Notes: generated by a model from the letters alone, not told the origin. DNA of 48,039 nt from Lachnospiraceae bacterium (GCA_021205385.1 JAJPXQ010000138.1:1-48039); one strand, 5' to 3'; counted from the stretch's first letter, positions 33,273 to 43,356 are shown. Numbers and translations: made by a program.

Positions 33273-34319
33273 TTATGCTCTCAGGTAACGGCTGGCACGC
33301 CCCTGGCCGATCCGCTCAATTACACCCGCTTTTACCATGGAGCCAAGCACTGCCTCCACGGTCGTTGGACTGACGTCAGGCAATATACGACAGATTTCCG
33401 CCTTGGACAGCGGCGTCAGGCTATTCAGGACAGTCGCCTCCACCCTCGCCTTTTTCGTAATTTTTCTGCCGTGCAGCACCGCAAATCGCTTATCCAGTTC
33501 CTTATAACACATGTAGAGGGCTGACAAGAAGTTTTCTATAAATGGAAAATACGTGTTCTCGTTTGTGTCCCATCCGTCAGAAGACTGTTTCAGAGCTTCG
33601 TAATACCACGCTTTTTCCTTATTGATCTGTTCTTCAAAAGAAACATACTTTCCGGCATCGTACCCATTCTTGTAGAGAAGCAGGAGCGATAAAAGCCTCG
33701 ACATTCTGCCATTTCCGTCACGGAAAGGGTGAATGCAGAGGAAATCAAGAATCACACAGGGGATCAAAAGCAGCTGATTTATATTTGCATCGCTCCGGGC
33801 ATCCATCCAGGCAAGCTCAAGCTGTTCCATCGCAGCCTCCGTTTCATCTGCCGAAACCGGACGAAAGCGAACACGCCTGTTTCCATCCGCGTCGATCTCG
33901 AGAATCACGTTGTCATCCGTCTTGTATTTTCCGCCATATTCATAACCTGCGACAGACAACAGCATTTCATGAAGCCTCAGAATATCCCTCCGACAAAAGT
34001 CCATGTGCTCATATTCAAGATGAATCATATTAAATGCGTCCCTGTATCCGGCGATTTCCGCTTCATCGTGATTCAGCGGTGCGCTGTTCTGGTTGATAAT
34101 AGCTGCAATACGCTCATCACTGGTCACAATCCCCTCAATTGCATTCGAGCTTTTGACAGACTGTATTCTGGCCACTGCCTCCAGCTCCGTAAAAACACTC
34201 TGAAACTCCTCTTTTCGAACACCCGCCATGGTTTTCAAGCTTGCAATACTTGCTGTCAATGTCACAAATTTGGCAGGCAATAAGCCGTTATTTAAAAAAG
34301 AATAATCAAATTTTCTCAC
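33273..34319 (-). CDS. Fic family protein with N-terminal inhibitory motif and C-terminal winged helix
   Basis: Probable AMP-transferase (filidation) enzyme of about 348 residues. The active loop HPFRDGNGRMSR (H-P-F-x2-G-N-G-R) near residue 200 is intact. The autoinhibitory alpha-helix motif S/T-x3-E-G/N is present near 57-63 (SSNAIEG), so this is a class II, self-inhibited Fic. After the Fic core, a winged-helix domain (about 290-348: LTPLSKAEICRILPDVSPTTVEAVLGSMVKAGVIERIGQGRASRYL) could bind DNA. The start is GTG at 34319, with AAGGAG 8 bases upstream. It stands alone, with a promoter embedded in a 14-bp inverted repeat, so autoregulation is likely (inference). Target protein unknown. Confidence 0.92.
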   Translation of the reverse strand: MRKFDYSFLNNGLLPAKFVTLTASIASLKTMAGVRKEEFQSVFTELEAVARIQSVKSSNAIEGIVTSDERIAAIINQNSAPLNHDEAEIAGYRDAFNMIHLEYEHMDFCRRDILRLHEMLLSVAGYEYGGKYKTDDNVILEIDADGNRRVRFRPVSADETEAAMEQLELAWMDARSDANINQLLLIPCVILDFLCIHPFRDGNGRMSRLLSLLLLYKNGYDAGKYVSFEEQINKEKAWYYEALKQSSDGWDTNENTYFPFIENFLSALYMCYKELDKRFAVLHGRKITKKARVEATVLNSLTPLSKAEICRILPDVSPTTVEAVLGSMVKAGVIERIGQGRASRYLRA

Positions 34320-34330
34320 ACTGTACTCTC

Positions 34331-34394
34331 CTTTCTGCATATAATCATAAGAATTTATATGCAGAAAGTCAAGGCGATTATTTTTTCTGCATAT
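34331..34394. promoter_or_regulatory. Perfect 14-bp inverted repeat plus third half-site at the Fic promoter
   Basis: Arms CTTTCTGCATATAA (34331-34344) and TTATATGCAGAAAG (34355-34368) are exactly complementary around a 10-base spacer. A third TTTCTGCATAT copy lies at 34384-34394, upstream of the -35 box. The right arm overlaps the -35 and spacer and the left arm lies next to the -10 and covers the start region, so binding would block polymerase. Confidence 0.82.
34344..34372 (-). promoter_or_regulatory. Promoter of the Fic gene
   Basis: Minus strand TTGACT (34367-34372), 17 bases, TATGAT (34344-34349). The predicted transcript starts near 34337, giving a leader of under 20 bases that still contains the AAGGAG site. 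Confidence 0.8.
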
Positions 34395-34421
34395 GCTTTG
34401 ACAAATAAAAAGCTTTCCTAA

Positions 34422-34556
34422 GGAAAATCTCTGGAACAAATTGCGGACGAGCTTGAAGAAGAAACGGCAAAAATCCAGCAAATCTACGATGCCGCCGCTG
34501 ATTTCGCCCCAGACTACGACACACTGGAAATTCTGGATACATTGCTGGAAAAATAG
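34422..34556 (+). pseudogene. C-terminal remnant of a gene, probably a PD-(D/E)XK (Rpn-type) transposase
   Basis: The plus strand encodes 44 residues plus stop in clear protein-like composition: GKSLEQIADELEEETAKIQQ, then an IYDAAADFAPDYD segment and a terminal LEILDTLLEK. Its frame is preceded by a stop codon and no start or ribosome site. The GKS-L-E-I-A-E-E-L-E pattern is what I recall at the C-terminus of Rpn/PDDEXK transposase-like proteins abundant in Lachnospiraceae. It is the only plus-strand coding signal in the window. The upstream part has been lost, and the Fic control region now adjoins it. Family assignment is tentative. Confidence 0.65.
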
Positions 34557-34580
34557 GAATAGGATTAAAAGCTGTGAATT

Positions 34581-34630
34581 GAAAACTGGGGATTGCAGGA
34601 AAAAGAAACTTCCCGCAATCCCCAGTTTTT
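34581..34630. terminator. Bidirectional terminator after the giant surface protein gene
   Basis: A 15-bp perfect inverted repeat (GAAAACTGGGGATTGC and GCAATCCCCAGTTTT arms, about 18-base loop) is flanked by T-runs in both directions (TTTTTATT on the plus strand). It ends the pilus operon 2 bases after the stop codon and would also stop plus-strand transcription from the remnant. Confidence 0.9.
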
Positions 34631-34631
34631 A

Positions 34632-37600
34632 TTACGCTTTTTTACGCATATACAGCAACCATATTGCCCCTCCGCAGAGCAACATTCCGATCAGACTGAA
34701 CATCCAGATGCCGCTTCCACCGGATACCGGCAATTCATATCCTGCCTCATTTTCAACAATAATATTCTTTGTGTTAGACTTCCGGCCGATCTCCTGAGAA
34801 GTATAGCTCAGGTTATAACCATCCGGTGCCTTAACCTCCACCAGATAGTAACTGTCCTCAGTCAAATCAGTCCAACTGATAGCACCGTTGCTGTCCGTAG
34901 TTTCTATACTGTACAAATACCAGGTGACAGCGCTCTCGCCTTCACCGACTGTAATTTCCCGGTCAGGTTCGTCAGACAGATTTTTATAATCGTCGTCCGG
35001 CATTCTCTTGCTTTCATCCCGCGTATACAAGGCAAATACCGCGCCTTTCAGAAGAGTAGAGTATGTCTTTTTTTCCTCATCGTAACTGGCTGCATCTACT
35101 TTTGTTAAATTTAGACTCCATAGCTCATAGGTATTCGTGCAGGTCAGGCCCAGCGTAGTCTCCCGATCATACGTAAACGTACAGGAATTGGATGTGGTCA
35201 ACGTTGTGTTTCCGGAGTTCCACTCCTCCATGGAGTAATCATCGCCGGTCAGGAACTCTGTGATGGTATATGACGCGCCATCTTCCCATGTCCACCAGCT
35301 ATCGCTGTCAGTCAGACCGTTGGTGCCAGTCAGAATCAGTTTCTCAGACTGAGCGGAACCTGCAGGCATAGTCACAGTTATAATCTTATAAGCGGTGCCT
35401 GCCTGGTCTAACGCCTCTGTCAGCGCATCCTGCATGGCATAGCTGCTGCCGTCGGAAGCCGTCAATTCATTGCCCCTATAGATCACAAAGGTAAATGTTT
35501 TTTCCTCCGTTGCAGTATAAACATTGCCATCCAGGTCCACCAGCTTCTTGGTCAGTTCCGGTGCAGAGGGCACCTTGACGCCAACCACCAGAGGCATGGC
35601 AGTCAGCTCGGTGGTGACGCCATTCAGCGCATAGTGATATCCGAAGTTATTCCAGGCGACTGCACCCGGATCGATACTTTCCCCTTCCTTACAGTACGCA
35701 ACCGCGTCAAAAGTAACGGTCACCGTCGCGCCGGCCGGAATCTGTGTCGCGCTTTCATCCGTAATGATGATACGGATTGCACGTACGCTTGTCGCGTCTA
35801 CTTCTGAAGTCCAGGTCGTCCAGCCCACTGCATCCGCATCTTCATAATCGTCAGTATCAAACTCCCCGCTGGTGCTGTACTGAATCTTATAATAGCCGTC
35901 AGTCAGTTGTATCGTAGTTGTTTCTCCATCTTCGCCTGTCACTGTCACATACACGGCAAAATTGGGTTCTTCAGCCAGATTCACGGTGAACTCGCTGTCT
36001 CTTGCTGTATCCCCTACCGAATAGGTATCTCCCACTTCCGGAAGGTTATCAAACAGGATCAGTCTGGTCATTGCATAGTCAGTCAGGTTGTCTACCGAAA
36101 GGGTATAGCGGAAAATACTCTCCGCGCTCGATAGCACGATACTGTTGTCCGAGCTGGTAGATATCGCCGAATTGTCGGTTTCTACCAGAGTATTGTCTCC
36201 GCTCTCTGCATCCGTTTCCAGCTCCGCAACACTCTTATAGGAACTGGTCGCATAGGCTCCGGCTACTGTCACAGAAGCGACCGCGCTCACGGCGTCGTTT
36301 TCTTCAGTCTCATCTTTCTCCAGCGTACCCTCTCCCTTGCTCTCAAAAGAGCTGTCCGGGTCAAAGGTTACACTGTTTACATAAGTTGAATAGGGCGTGC
36401 TTCCGCTCGGGCTCACGGAAGAATAGGTCAGTTCTACTTTCCCACTCTCCGGGACTGCGAAATAGGAACCGACCAGCCGGACTGTCAGCACTTCATTTCC
36501 ATCCGCATCCTTTGCCAGAGATACATAAATCCTCCCGGAAGAATTATTATTTGGATAAGGCAGCGCTATTTCGTCGCCGCCGATGGTCAGAGTATAATTT
36601 GTCGTCCCACTGCCGGTGCTGAGCGTGACCGTCACCGTCTCATCATCCGCGGATCTGGAACCAATTGTAAACAAGGTATCCCCGTCCAGCGACTTGCTTC
36701 CGGAAGCGGAGTACGTCGTCATTGTCACCGCGCCGGTGAACACGTAAGGCAAAGGCATGGTATCTGTTATGGTATAGTCCGAAATTGCCCTCTCCCCATC
36801 GTTCGTCAGGGTTGCTTTCCAGTACAGAGTTTCGGTACTGTAACCGTTCAAGGACGTAATATCATCCGTGTGCATGGTTCCACTGCTGTCCGTATAGCCA
36901 GTAAATGCTTTTGCTACGCCTGGTATGATCTCGCCCAGCCTCTGCGTGACGGTAGATGACAGGGTCAGCGTTCCATCTTCTTCCTCTTTATCCCGGCTTC
37001 CGTCGTTACTCGTCCAGCCATAATAGGTACTTCCGCCATAGCTTACATCCGTTCCGGTTACATTATAGTTATCGTTCGTCTCTGATACCTGTGAGACGCC
37101 TGCGCCCAGATAGTCATAGTACTCCATGCTGATGGTATTCGTCGCGGTCTCACCTGTGTCACTATAAGACCCGACTCTGCAGACATAGCCGAAGACCAGA
37201 GCCTCGCCTTTGTCAAGATAATACATGCCCCGTTCCTCATCGTACTTGATGTCGTAATCACCGGAATATCCGCTGACCGTAAATGTTACCGTATTGGCCT
37301 CAGAATCCGACGCCGTCCGCGTAATCGTCGCGGAGCGGTAAACTGTGCCATCCGACAGTCCGGTTACCAGAGTGTTTGAAGTCCCTCCCTCGACGGTAAC
37401 GGATGTACTTGTTCCAGTCTTAGATGCACTTCCAACAAGGCTCACATAAGTGTATCCATCCGGAAGCGCGTCCGTCAGATCGCTCAGGTACAATCTGGTA
37501 TTTCCCTCATTATAAAGCGTCACATAGTAGACAACATAGCGGTAAAAGCTGTCCTGGTTATTAAAATAATTCAGATCGACATCTACCGGTGTAAACGAGT

Positions 37601-40600
37601 AGTTCGTATTGGAACTCGTCGCGTCGTTCGCCACCTCGCTCCAGACACCTTTCTGGAGAATCACGCTCGCCTCCTCCACGAGATCATGGGTGACCGTGGA
37701 AGTAAAATTCCGCACGTACATCGTATTCTCCAGTTTTGTGCCGCCGACTGCATCAACGTAATCGCTCCATACCCCGTCCTCACCGGCTTCCGGGAATGTC
37801 AGCGTCACGTAGATAATCAGCTGGTTCGCGCTGTTAAAGGTAATCGTCATATTCTCCGGCCATTGAATCCAGCTTCCGTCCAAGCCACTGCGTTCACCCA
37901 CAATACTCCATGCATCCAGATCGTTTTCTCCCTCACCTGTGACGTTTTCTGCACTGACAGTAATTCCATCCCCGATCTCGTAGGTCAAAGTCACATTCGA
38001 GTTTTTCACCCATTCAAATACGTTGTACGTCTCCGGCAGAAGATCCCAAAGATCACCGCCTCTTAAGGTATAGGTACTGCTCCCCTGTCCGGAAAGAATC
38101 AGGGCATAGGTGACCGATTCTCCTGCCTGGACTGTGCTATAATCGTCGTCATCATAGCTGTCCGTGCCTGCCTCACCGGTAGCATTGTCATATTCATCGA
38201 CCTTGGAATCATTGGTTTCACTTTCTTCTACAACAATGTTCTTTTTAAAATTGATCAGCGTGCCGCCGCCCCAGATCGTGTCATAGATGCGGGAACCTGT
38301 CCGGTCATTCATCCAGACTACGTTGCCAAGGGAATATGTCATGGACTCCTCATCGTACTTCACGAGCACCTGATAGCTCACGGTCATAGTATAACTGCCG
38401 CCGTCCAAGTGATCATAATACCATTTAATCTGCGTATGCCAGCCGCTCTCGCAGCTGCCGATCACCATGTCATTACCCTTAACTACAGCGTTTGCTTCTG
38501 CCTCACCGCTCACCTCTTCCACTGTGATGACTGCCGCGACCAGAGAATTCCCATCCTGGTCAACACCGACAACCACATCATAATAAGTACCCGTGCCCAG
38601 GTAATAATAGTCCGGTGATTCGTCTCCATCCGCATCATACGCGACCGCGCCGCTGCCTTCAGCCATAATACTTTCATTGGATTCATTTTCCTCATATGGC
38701 ACCAGGAGCAGCTGGCTCCCGTAGAGGTCATCCACCATTGGCAGGTCGTCGTATTCACCGTTCCCCGTGTGGCGGAATGCCAGCCGGTACTCCAGAATAT
38801 CGCCATCTGCTGCGGACGGATCGGATGTCAGCAATGTTCCATCCTCCGAGTAAACGGATTTGGCGATATACGCTTCTCGTTTGACCGTAGAGGACACACT
38901 CTTGCTTGCCACGTTCCCACTCTTTTCGGAAGTACGGATATAGGCGTTATTCGTTGCCGTATAGCTCGTCGTCAAATCATACAGATTCTGGCGGTCGTCA
39001 TCCAACAACATCTGGAAGGTATTCTTGGTCGTGGCGGGGATTTCAAAAGTCAGGCTTGTCCCGCCCTCCAACTGGAATGCGGATGTTGTCACCGTCCCAT
39101 CTTCATCTGTCGTCGTTTCTCCGCCGCCAAGCGTCCAGGTACAGGTGTACTGGGAAGTGTTCGTCACACCATAGCCCAGATTCTGCAGCAATGACTCCAA
39201 ATCACTCCCTGTGACCGCGCTCTCTCCATAAGAAACTCTATAGGTATAAGTAATTTCTCCGTCTTTCCCTGTCGCCGCTCCACAGGTGATTGTCAGTGTC
39301 ACCGTTGTTTCACTGCTCAAGGATGTATTTCCTGCATTCAGGTTGACTGTTTTCTCTCCGCTGACATCCGTAGCAGTGCTACTGACTCCCAGCACTGCGC
39401 CATCAATCGTAATCGTCAGCGGATACCCTTCCTCACAGGCGCTGATTAACATGGCCTCCATATTTTCCGCGCTGATGAACGTATTTTTGCTCAGGGTATC
39501 CACGAGCGTATAGACACCGGTATCACTTGCTGTATAAGTCAGTGCTTTACTGTTGGAAATCTTCAGGGTATAAGTCACATCCTGCCCAAAGTAGCTGACA
39601 GAGGTTGCTGTTTTGCTGAATGCCAGTTCACCATCTTCCAGTACAATTTCTTTTGTGACGGAATCCTCCCCATACTGGTCCTCGCTGTATGTGTAATGGT
39701 AGGTCGCATTCACCTCATTTTGGATGACCGGATTCACCGTTACAGTAGCCCCGTCAACCGTCTCCGTCGTGGAAGCCAGCTTCGCCACGTCTGTAATGGC
39801 AGTCGCTTCTGGATAAATGCTGAGTGTTATCATATGCGTGCTCAGAGTCGAAGTGGTCGACTTGTTCCGCACCGTCCAGTACAGAACGACAGAGTCCTCA
39901 TATTTTATGCCGACGCCGGTTAGAAGCGTATCCGACCCTGAAACGGAGAGTTTCACAATCTGCACCCGGCTGCCGTCCTCATCGTATACATAGAGCGCAC
40001 CGGATGAATAATAGACATTCCCTTCCTTGATCTGAGAGAGCACATACGGATCCCATTCCACACCATCCGACAGGGTCAGGACATCCTCGTAATACGCGCT
40101 GGTCGCCAGGTCCCGGCCATAGGTTTCTGTGACATCGGGCAGGGCGCTCTTGATCTCATAAGTCAGTGAACTGGCAAAACGAATCTCTCCATCCTCTGCA
40201 TAGAGCTTTACTTGTGACTGACTGCTTCCATTTGTCTTTGTCAGTTCGTAAGTGTCAGGCTCGGTCTCCCACCACGCCTGAAGGGTATCACTGCCGGCCG
40301 TCGGTTTCTCTGACGAGACTTCCTTCTCCTCCGTATCACCGGAACTCAGCACTTCACCCCAGATTGTCAGCCCGCCGCCGTCAGACGTTACATTCGGATA
40401 ATATGTCGTCAGGGAAAAACTGATGGTTTCACTTGTTGTAATCGTAAAGTCTACATAAACCGTGTTCGGATCGTCCGTTGTCCCCCATGTCAGATTATAT
40501 CCTGCCGCATTGGCATCCAGAATATAGTCACTGTCCGTATAAGAAAGATAAATACGATAGACATACGTATTTTCAGCACTCGGTGCCTGTGCGGTCACAG

Positions 40601-43316
40601 TCACTGTCAGCGCATCTCCGGTCAGCAAAGAATAACCTCCCTCGCTTCCATCCTCACTCTCCTCATCAGCTGTCCAGTCTGCCCCGGTCACTTCAATGAT
40701 CATATAGGCCTGATTATTATCACTCGCCACAATCTTCAGCTCCTCAGAACCATCCATATCCCCTGATATGGCACCGCTTCCGGAAGCATTTCCCAGCGCA
40801 GTATTATAGAAAGGCTGATAGCCAATGCTTACATTTTCATTTATAAAAAGAGCCGTTGCTTCTTCCACGGTATTCACTGTTTTCTCTGCAGCCTGATCCG
40901 TCACGCTGGCGAGCTTCGTGGCGTTCGCCATGGCGTAACTTGCCACACTTGTGATCACGGAAGCATCTTCAAAAATCAGCGATGTCAGGTTTTCCGCGTT
41001 GCGGAAAGCTTCTGACGCGACAGCGGTCACGGTGTACACCGTGCTCTCCCCATTTTCCGTATCAGTGATTGAAGCGAGGACTGTATAAGACGTCAGGTTC
41101 TGTGTATTGCCTTCCTCATCCAGGTACGCAGCGGGAACATATACCAGAGTCGCTGTATTATTATCTGTATCAATTTGATAGATCGCACCATGCGCGTCTA
41201 CATAAATGTATCCGGAAAGTTCACTCAGTGCAGAATCTGACGCGCTCGCGAATGCGCCCTCTGTCACAGTGATAAAATTCGGGCCTTCGAACGTAATGCT
41301 CTCCGCATACTGGACAAAGTAATCAAAGTTTTTCGGCAGCGTATCCACGTCCGCCCCAATCGTCAGCGTGTAGGGCGGAGAACTCTTGAACGCATAGTTG
41401 CCACTGATTGACACGCTTGCCGCATCATAGTAGACGGATTCCAGAGAAGTCAGGCTTCCATCCGTCAGATTCCGGATAGTTGTCACATTTTCCGGGATGG
41501 AGATGCTGGTCAGACTGCTGCAATTCCAGAAATACTGCGTTCCCATAACGGTACCGGCTGTATTCGGGATCGTGACCGAAATCAGGTTCGTACAGTTAAA
41601 GAACATGTTATTGTTACAGTTTGCGTTCGCTCCGTCCTCAAAAATGACAGACTCCAAGCCGGAAGAGGCGTTAAACATACTGGTTGACGGCACCGTTGTC
41701 ACCGAAGAAGGCACAATGATTTCCTTCGTCTGCAAAATGTTCGATAACGCACCGCTTTTGATGGTCGTCACACCGTCCAGGATCCGGTAGCTCTCGGCCA
41801 CACGCATGCCCGGATAATCTACCAGCGTCGTCAGGTCCGCACTGTATAACACACCGTCTACAATGGTATAAATTCCATTCGATACATTTCCATTCTCATC
41901 CATCGTCAGGCTGTCATCATCCTGCCAGGCATATCCGGTAGCGTTCTTAAACGCGTTTCCGCCGATGCTGGTAACAGAAGCGGGAAGATAAATTGTTCCA
42001 AAGAAAGCTGTGCTGGAGGAATTGCTGAATGCACTTTCCCCAATCGACACAAGTCCCGAGCCCAAAGTAATCGAGGTAATCCCGCCATTGACATTAAACG
42101 CATTCGCGCCTATGGTCTCCACGCTGTCCGGTATCACAAGCGTATCCGGCAGATACGCCTGATAAAATGCATAGCTGGAAATAGACTTCACCGTGTCTCC
42201 GATATCCAGGCTTGCAATATGGCAGGCCGTACCCGTAAACGTATAACTGCCAATTCCTGTTACGCCGTCTTCGATTACTACATTGATGCCTGAATGCGAA
42301 TTCCCGCTCGCGTCCGTCCAGCTGTTTGCAATATAATAACGCCACGGAACACTGTCAGCAGAAGTATAATCCGGAATTGCACCGCCATTCTCTGAGGAAA
42401 TCACCAGCGTCCGGTCACCGTTCAAGTCCTCATATACCACCCAGGTAATGGTCGTCCCATCACTGTTCTCAATCGTTCCGCTCGCAACGGTACTGTCGCC
42501 GGATGTCACGACATACACGGAAAAGTGTTCCGCCTCAAACGCAACGCTTCCTTCTTCCGCCTCATTTTCCAGCTTTTCCGGCTCTCCTTCCTCCGGCACA
42601 TAATAGACATTACTGTCGCCGGTGATTTCGGCAGACTCAATCGTTACAGAGACAGCGCCGTCCTCCGGTTCATAGACGACTTCATTTTCCTCTTCATCCG
42701 AATAAAGAATGGAAATATCAAACGCGAAAAGGACATACTGTCCTTCGATTTCCACATTTACGGGTTCCGCAGTTATAAAGGCATCTTCCGGCAGAAGCCC
42801 GCTGACGGTAATCACGGCATCGTCTGCTTCCGATGTCAGCGTCTGCTGCGTCAGGACAACTTCCGCTGTCTCAGACTCTGTCTTTGTTTCGGACTCAGAC
42901 TCAGCCTCCGCTTCAGTCTCAGACCCGATTTCCGATTCCGACTCCGTCCCGGATTCGTTCTGACTCTCAGAATCAGATTCCGCTTCTACAGTATTTTGTT
43001 CTGTCCCGCTGTCATCGTCCGTATCTGTCTGTTCTTCGCTCTCCTCCAGCCCACAGATCAGTTTCTGTGCATAGCAGTCTTCGCTGTGCGTATGACCTTC
43101 ACTTTCCTCCAGATCGCAGACCAGCACCTCTTCGTAGCAGGACTCGTCATGCTGGTGCCCCGTTTCGTTGCTGAGCGCTTCGCCGGTCAGATGTAGCTGC
43201 CAGTATACCCCGGCTCCCACCACTAGGGCAAGCGCCAGCAGTACCATACCAAAACGCCTTCTGGCACGCTTCTCCTTCATAAATCTTTTAAAATATGTAT
43301 TCACCAAATCCTGCAT
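34632..43316 (-). CDS. Giant LRR (BspA-like) cell-wall surface protein with LPVSG sorting signal
   Basis: About 2,894 residues. The start at 43316 has GGAGGT 7 bases ahead. A basic N-terminus and one hydrophobic segment (about 24-40) act as export signal. Next come two H-x-H-x3-C-Y-x5-C units (about 50-95), an acidic Ser/Glu tract (about 100-155) and BspA-type leucine-rich repeats (about 365-825) such as LVIPDSVETIGANAF. A very long Thr/Ser/Asp-rich stalk of repeated Ig-like beta domains (about 830-2600) follows, with KSV/KxV-type strands like those of isopeptide-bonded domains. The end has a Cna-B/SpaA-type domain (LNLTKVDAASYDEEKKTY, VEVKAPDGYNLSY), the sorting motif LPVSG, a membrane helix and RKKA. 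It is last in the sortase operon and probably forms the pilus tip or a wall-anchored adhesin. Ligand unknown. Confidence 0.9.
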   Translation of the reverse strand: MQDLVNTYFKRFMKEKRARRRFGMVLLALALVVGAGVYWQLHLTGEALSNETGHQHDESCYEEVLVCDLEESEGHTHSEDCYAQKLICGLEESEEQTDTDDDSGTEQNTVEAESDSESQNESGTESESEIGSETEAEAESESETKTESETAEVVLTQQTLTSEADDAVITVSGLLPEDAFITAEPVNVEIEGQYVLFAFDISILYSDEEENEVVYEPEDGAVSVTIESAEITGDSNVYYVPEEGEPEKLENEAEEGSVAFEAEHFSVYVVTSGDSTVASGTIENSDGTTITWVVYEDLNGDRTLVISSENGGAIPDYTSADSVPWRYYIANSWTDASGNSHSGINVVIEDGVTGIGSYTFTGTACHIASLDIGDTVKSISSYAFYQAYLPDTLVIPDSVETIGANAFNVNGGITSITLGSGLVSIGESAFSNSSSTAFFGTIYLPASVTSIGGNAFKNATGYAWQDDDSLTMDENGNVSNGIYTIVDGVLYSADLTTLVDYPGMRVAESYRILDGVTTIKSGALSNILQTKEIIVPSSVTTVPSTSMFNASSGLESVIFEDGANANCNNNMFFNCTNLISVTIPNTAGTVMGTQYFWNCSSLTSISIPENVTTIRNLTDGSLTSLESVYYDAASVSISGNYAFKSSPPYTLTIGADVDTLPKNFDYFVQYAESITFEGPNFITVTEGAFASASDSALSELSGYIYVDAHGAIYQIDTDNNTATLVYVPAAYLDEEGNTQNLTSYTVLASITDTENGESTVYTVTAVASEAFRNAENLTSLIFEDASVITSVASYAMANATKLASVTDQAAEKTVNTVEEATALFINENVSIGYQPFYNTALGNASGSGAISGDMDGSEELKIVASDNNQAYMIIEVTGADWTADEESEDGSEGGYSLLTGDALTVTVTAQAPSAENTYVYRIYLSYTDSDYILDANAAGYNLTWGTTDDPNTVYVDFTITTSETISFSLTTYYPNVTSDGGGLTIWGEVLSSGDTEEKEVSSEKPTAGSDTLQAWWETEPDTYELTKTNGSSQSQVKLYAEDGEIRFASSLTYEIKSALPDVTETYGRDLATSAYYEDVLTLSDGVEWDPYVLSQIKEGNVYYSSGALYVYDEDGSRVQIVKLSVSGSDTLLTGVGIKYEDSVVLYWTVRNKSTTSTLSTHMITLSIYPEATAITDVAKLASTTETVDGATVTVNPVIQNEVNATYHYTYSEDQYGEDSVTKEIVLEDGELAFSKTATSVSYFGQDVTYTLKISNSKALTYTASDTGVYTLVDTLSKNTFISAENMEAMLISACEEGYPLTITIDGAVLGVSSTATDVSGEKTVNLNAGNTSLSSETTVTLTITCGAATGKDGEITYTYRVSYGESAVTGSDLESLLQNLGYGVTNTSQYTCTWTLGGGETTTDEDGTVTTSAFQLEGGTSLTFEIPATTKNTFQMLLDDDRQNLYDLTTSYTATNNAYIRTSEKSGNVASKSVSSTVKREAYIAKSVYSEDGTLLTSDPSAADGDILEYRLAFRHTGNGEYDDLPMVDDLYGSQLLLVPYEENESNESIMAEGSGAVAYDADGDESPDYYYLGTGTYYDVVVGVDQDGNSLVAAVITVEEVSGEAEANAVVKGNDMVIGSCESGWHTQIKWYYDHLDGGSYTMTVSYQVLVKYDEESMTYSLGNVVWMNDRTGSRIYDTIWGGGTLINFKKNIVVEESETNDSKVDEYDNATGEAGTDSYDDDDYSTVQAGESVTYALILSGQGSSTYTLRGGDLWDLLPETYNVFEWVKNSNVTLTYEIGDGITVSAENVTGEGENDLDAWSIVGERSGLDGSWIQWPENMTITFNSANQLIIYVTLTFPEAGEDGVWSDYVDAVGGTKLENTMYVRNFTSTVTHDLVEEASVILQKGVWSEVANDATSSNTNYSFTPVDVDLNYFNNQDSFYRYVVYYVTLYNEGNTRLYLSDLTDALPDGYTYVSLVGSASKTGTSTSVTVEGGTSNTLVTGLSDGTVYRSATITRTASDSEANTVTFTVSGYSGDYDIKYDEERGMYYLDKGEALVFGYVCRVGSYSDTGETATNTISMEYYDYLGAGVSQVSETNDNYNVTGTDVSYGGSTYYGWTSNDGSRDKEEEDGTLTLSSTVTQRLGEIIPGVAKAFTGYTDSSGTMHTDDITSLNGYSTETLYWKATLTNDGERAISDYTITDTMPLPYVFTGAVTMTTYSASGSKSLDGDTLFTIGSRSADDETVTVTLSTGSGTTNYTLTIGGDEIALPYPNNNSSGRIYVSLAKDADGNEVLTVRLVGSYFAVPESGKVELTYSSVSPSGSTPYSTYVNSVTFDPDSSFESKGEGTLEKDETEENDAVSAVASVTVAGAYATSSYKSVAELETDAESGDNTLVETDNSAISTSSDNSIVLSSAESIFRYTLSVDNLTDYAMTRLILFDNLPEVGDTYSVGDTARDSEFTVNLAEEPNFAVYVTVTGEDGETTTIQLTDGYYKIQYSTSGEFDTDDYEDADAVGWTTWTSEVDATSVRAIRIIITDESATQIPAGATVTVTFDAVAYCKEGESIDPGAVAWNNFGYHYALNGVTTELTAMPLVVGVKVPSAPELTKKLVDLDGNVYTATEEKTFTFVIYRGNELTASDGSSYAMQDALTEALDQAGTAYKIITVTMPAGSAQSEKLILTGTNGLTDSDSWWTWEDGASYTITEFLTGDDYSMEEWNSGNTTLTTSNSCTFTYDRETTLGLTCTNTYELWSLNLTKVDAASYDEEKKTYSTLLKGAVFALYTRDESKRMPDDDYKNLSDEPDREITVGEGESAVTWYLYSIETTDSNGAISWTDLTEDSYYLVEVKAPDGYNLSYTSQEIGRKSNTKNIIVENEAGYELPVSGGSGIWMFSLIGMLLCGGAIWLLYMRKKA
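42860..43010 (-). repeat. Ser/Glu low-complexity coding repeat
   Basis: Short repeats of GAATCRGA-type codons encode an alternating Ser-Glu tract (ESESEIGSETEAEAESESET) between the Cys/His units and the first folded domain. It resembles Ser-Asp/Glu stalks of wall-anchored proteins and is prone to length change in frame. Confidence 0.7.
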
Positions 43317-43356
43317 ACCACTACCTCCAACTCGCCGGGTGTATTGCACTCTCTTT

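Noticed and set aside
34422..34556. Small antitoxin gene for the Fic protein
   Set aside because: The fragment has no start codon or ribosome site, is on the opposite strand, and the Fic protein already carries its inhibitory motif internally.
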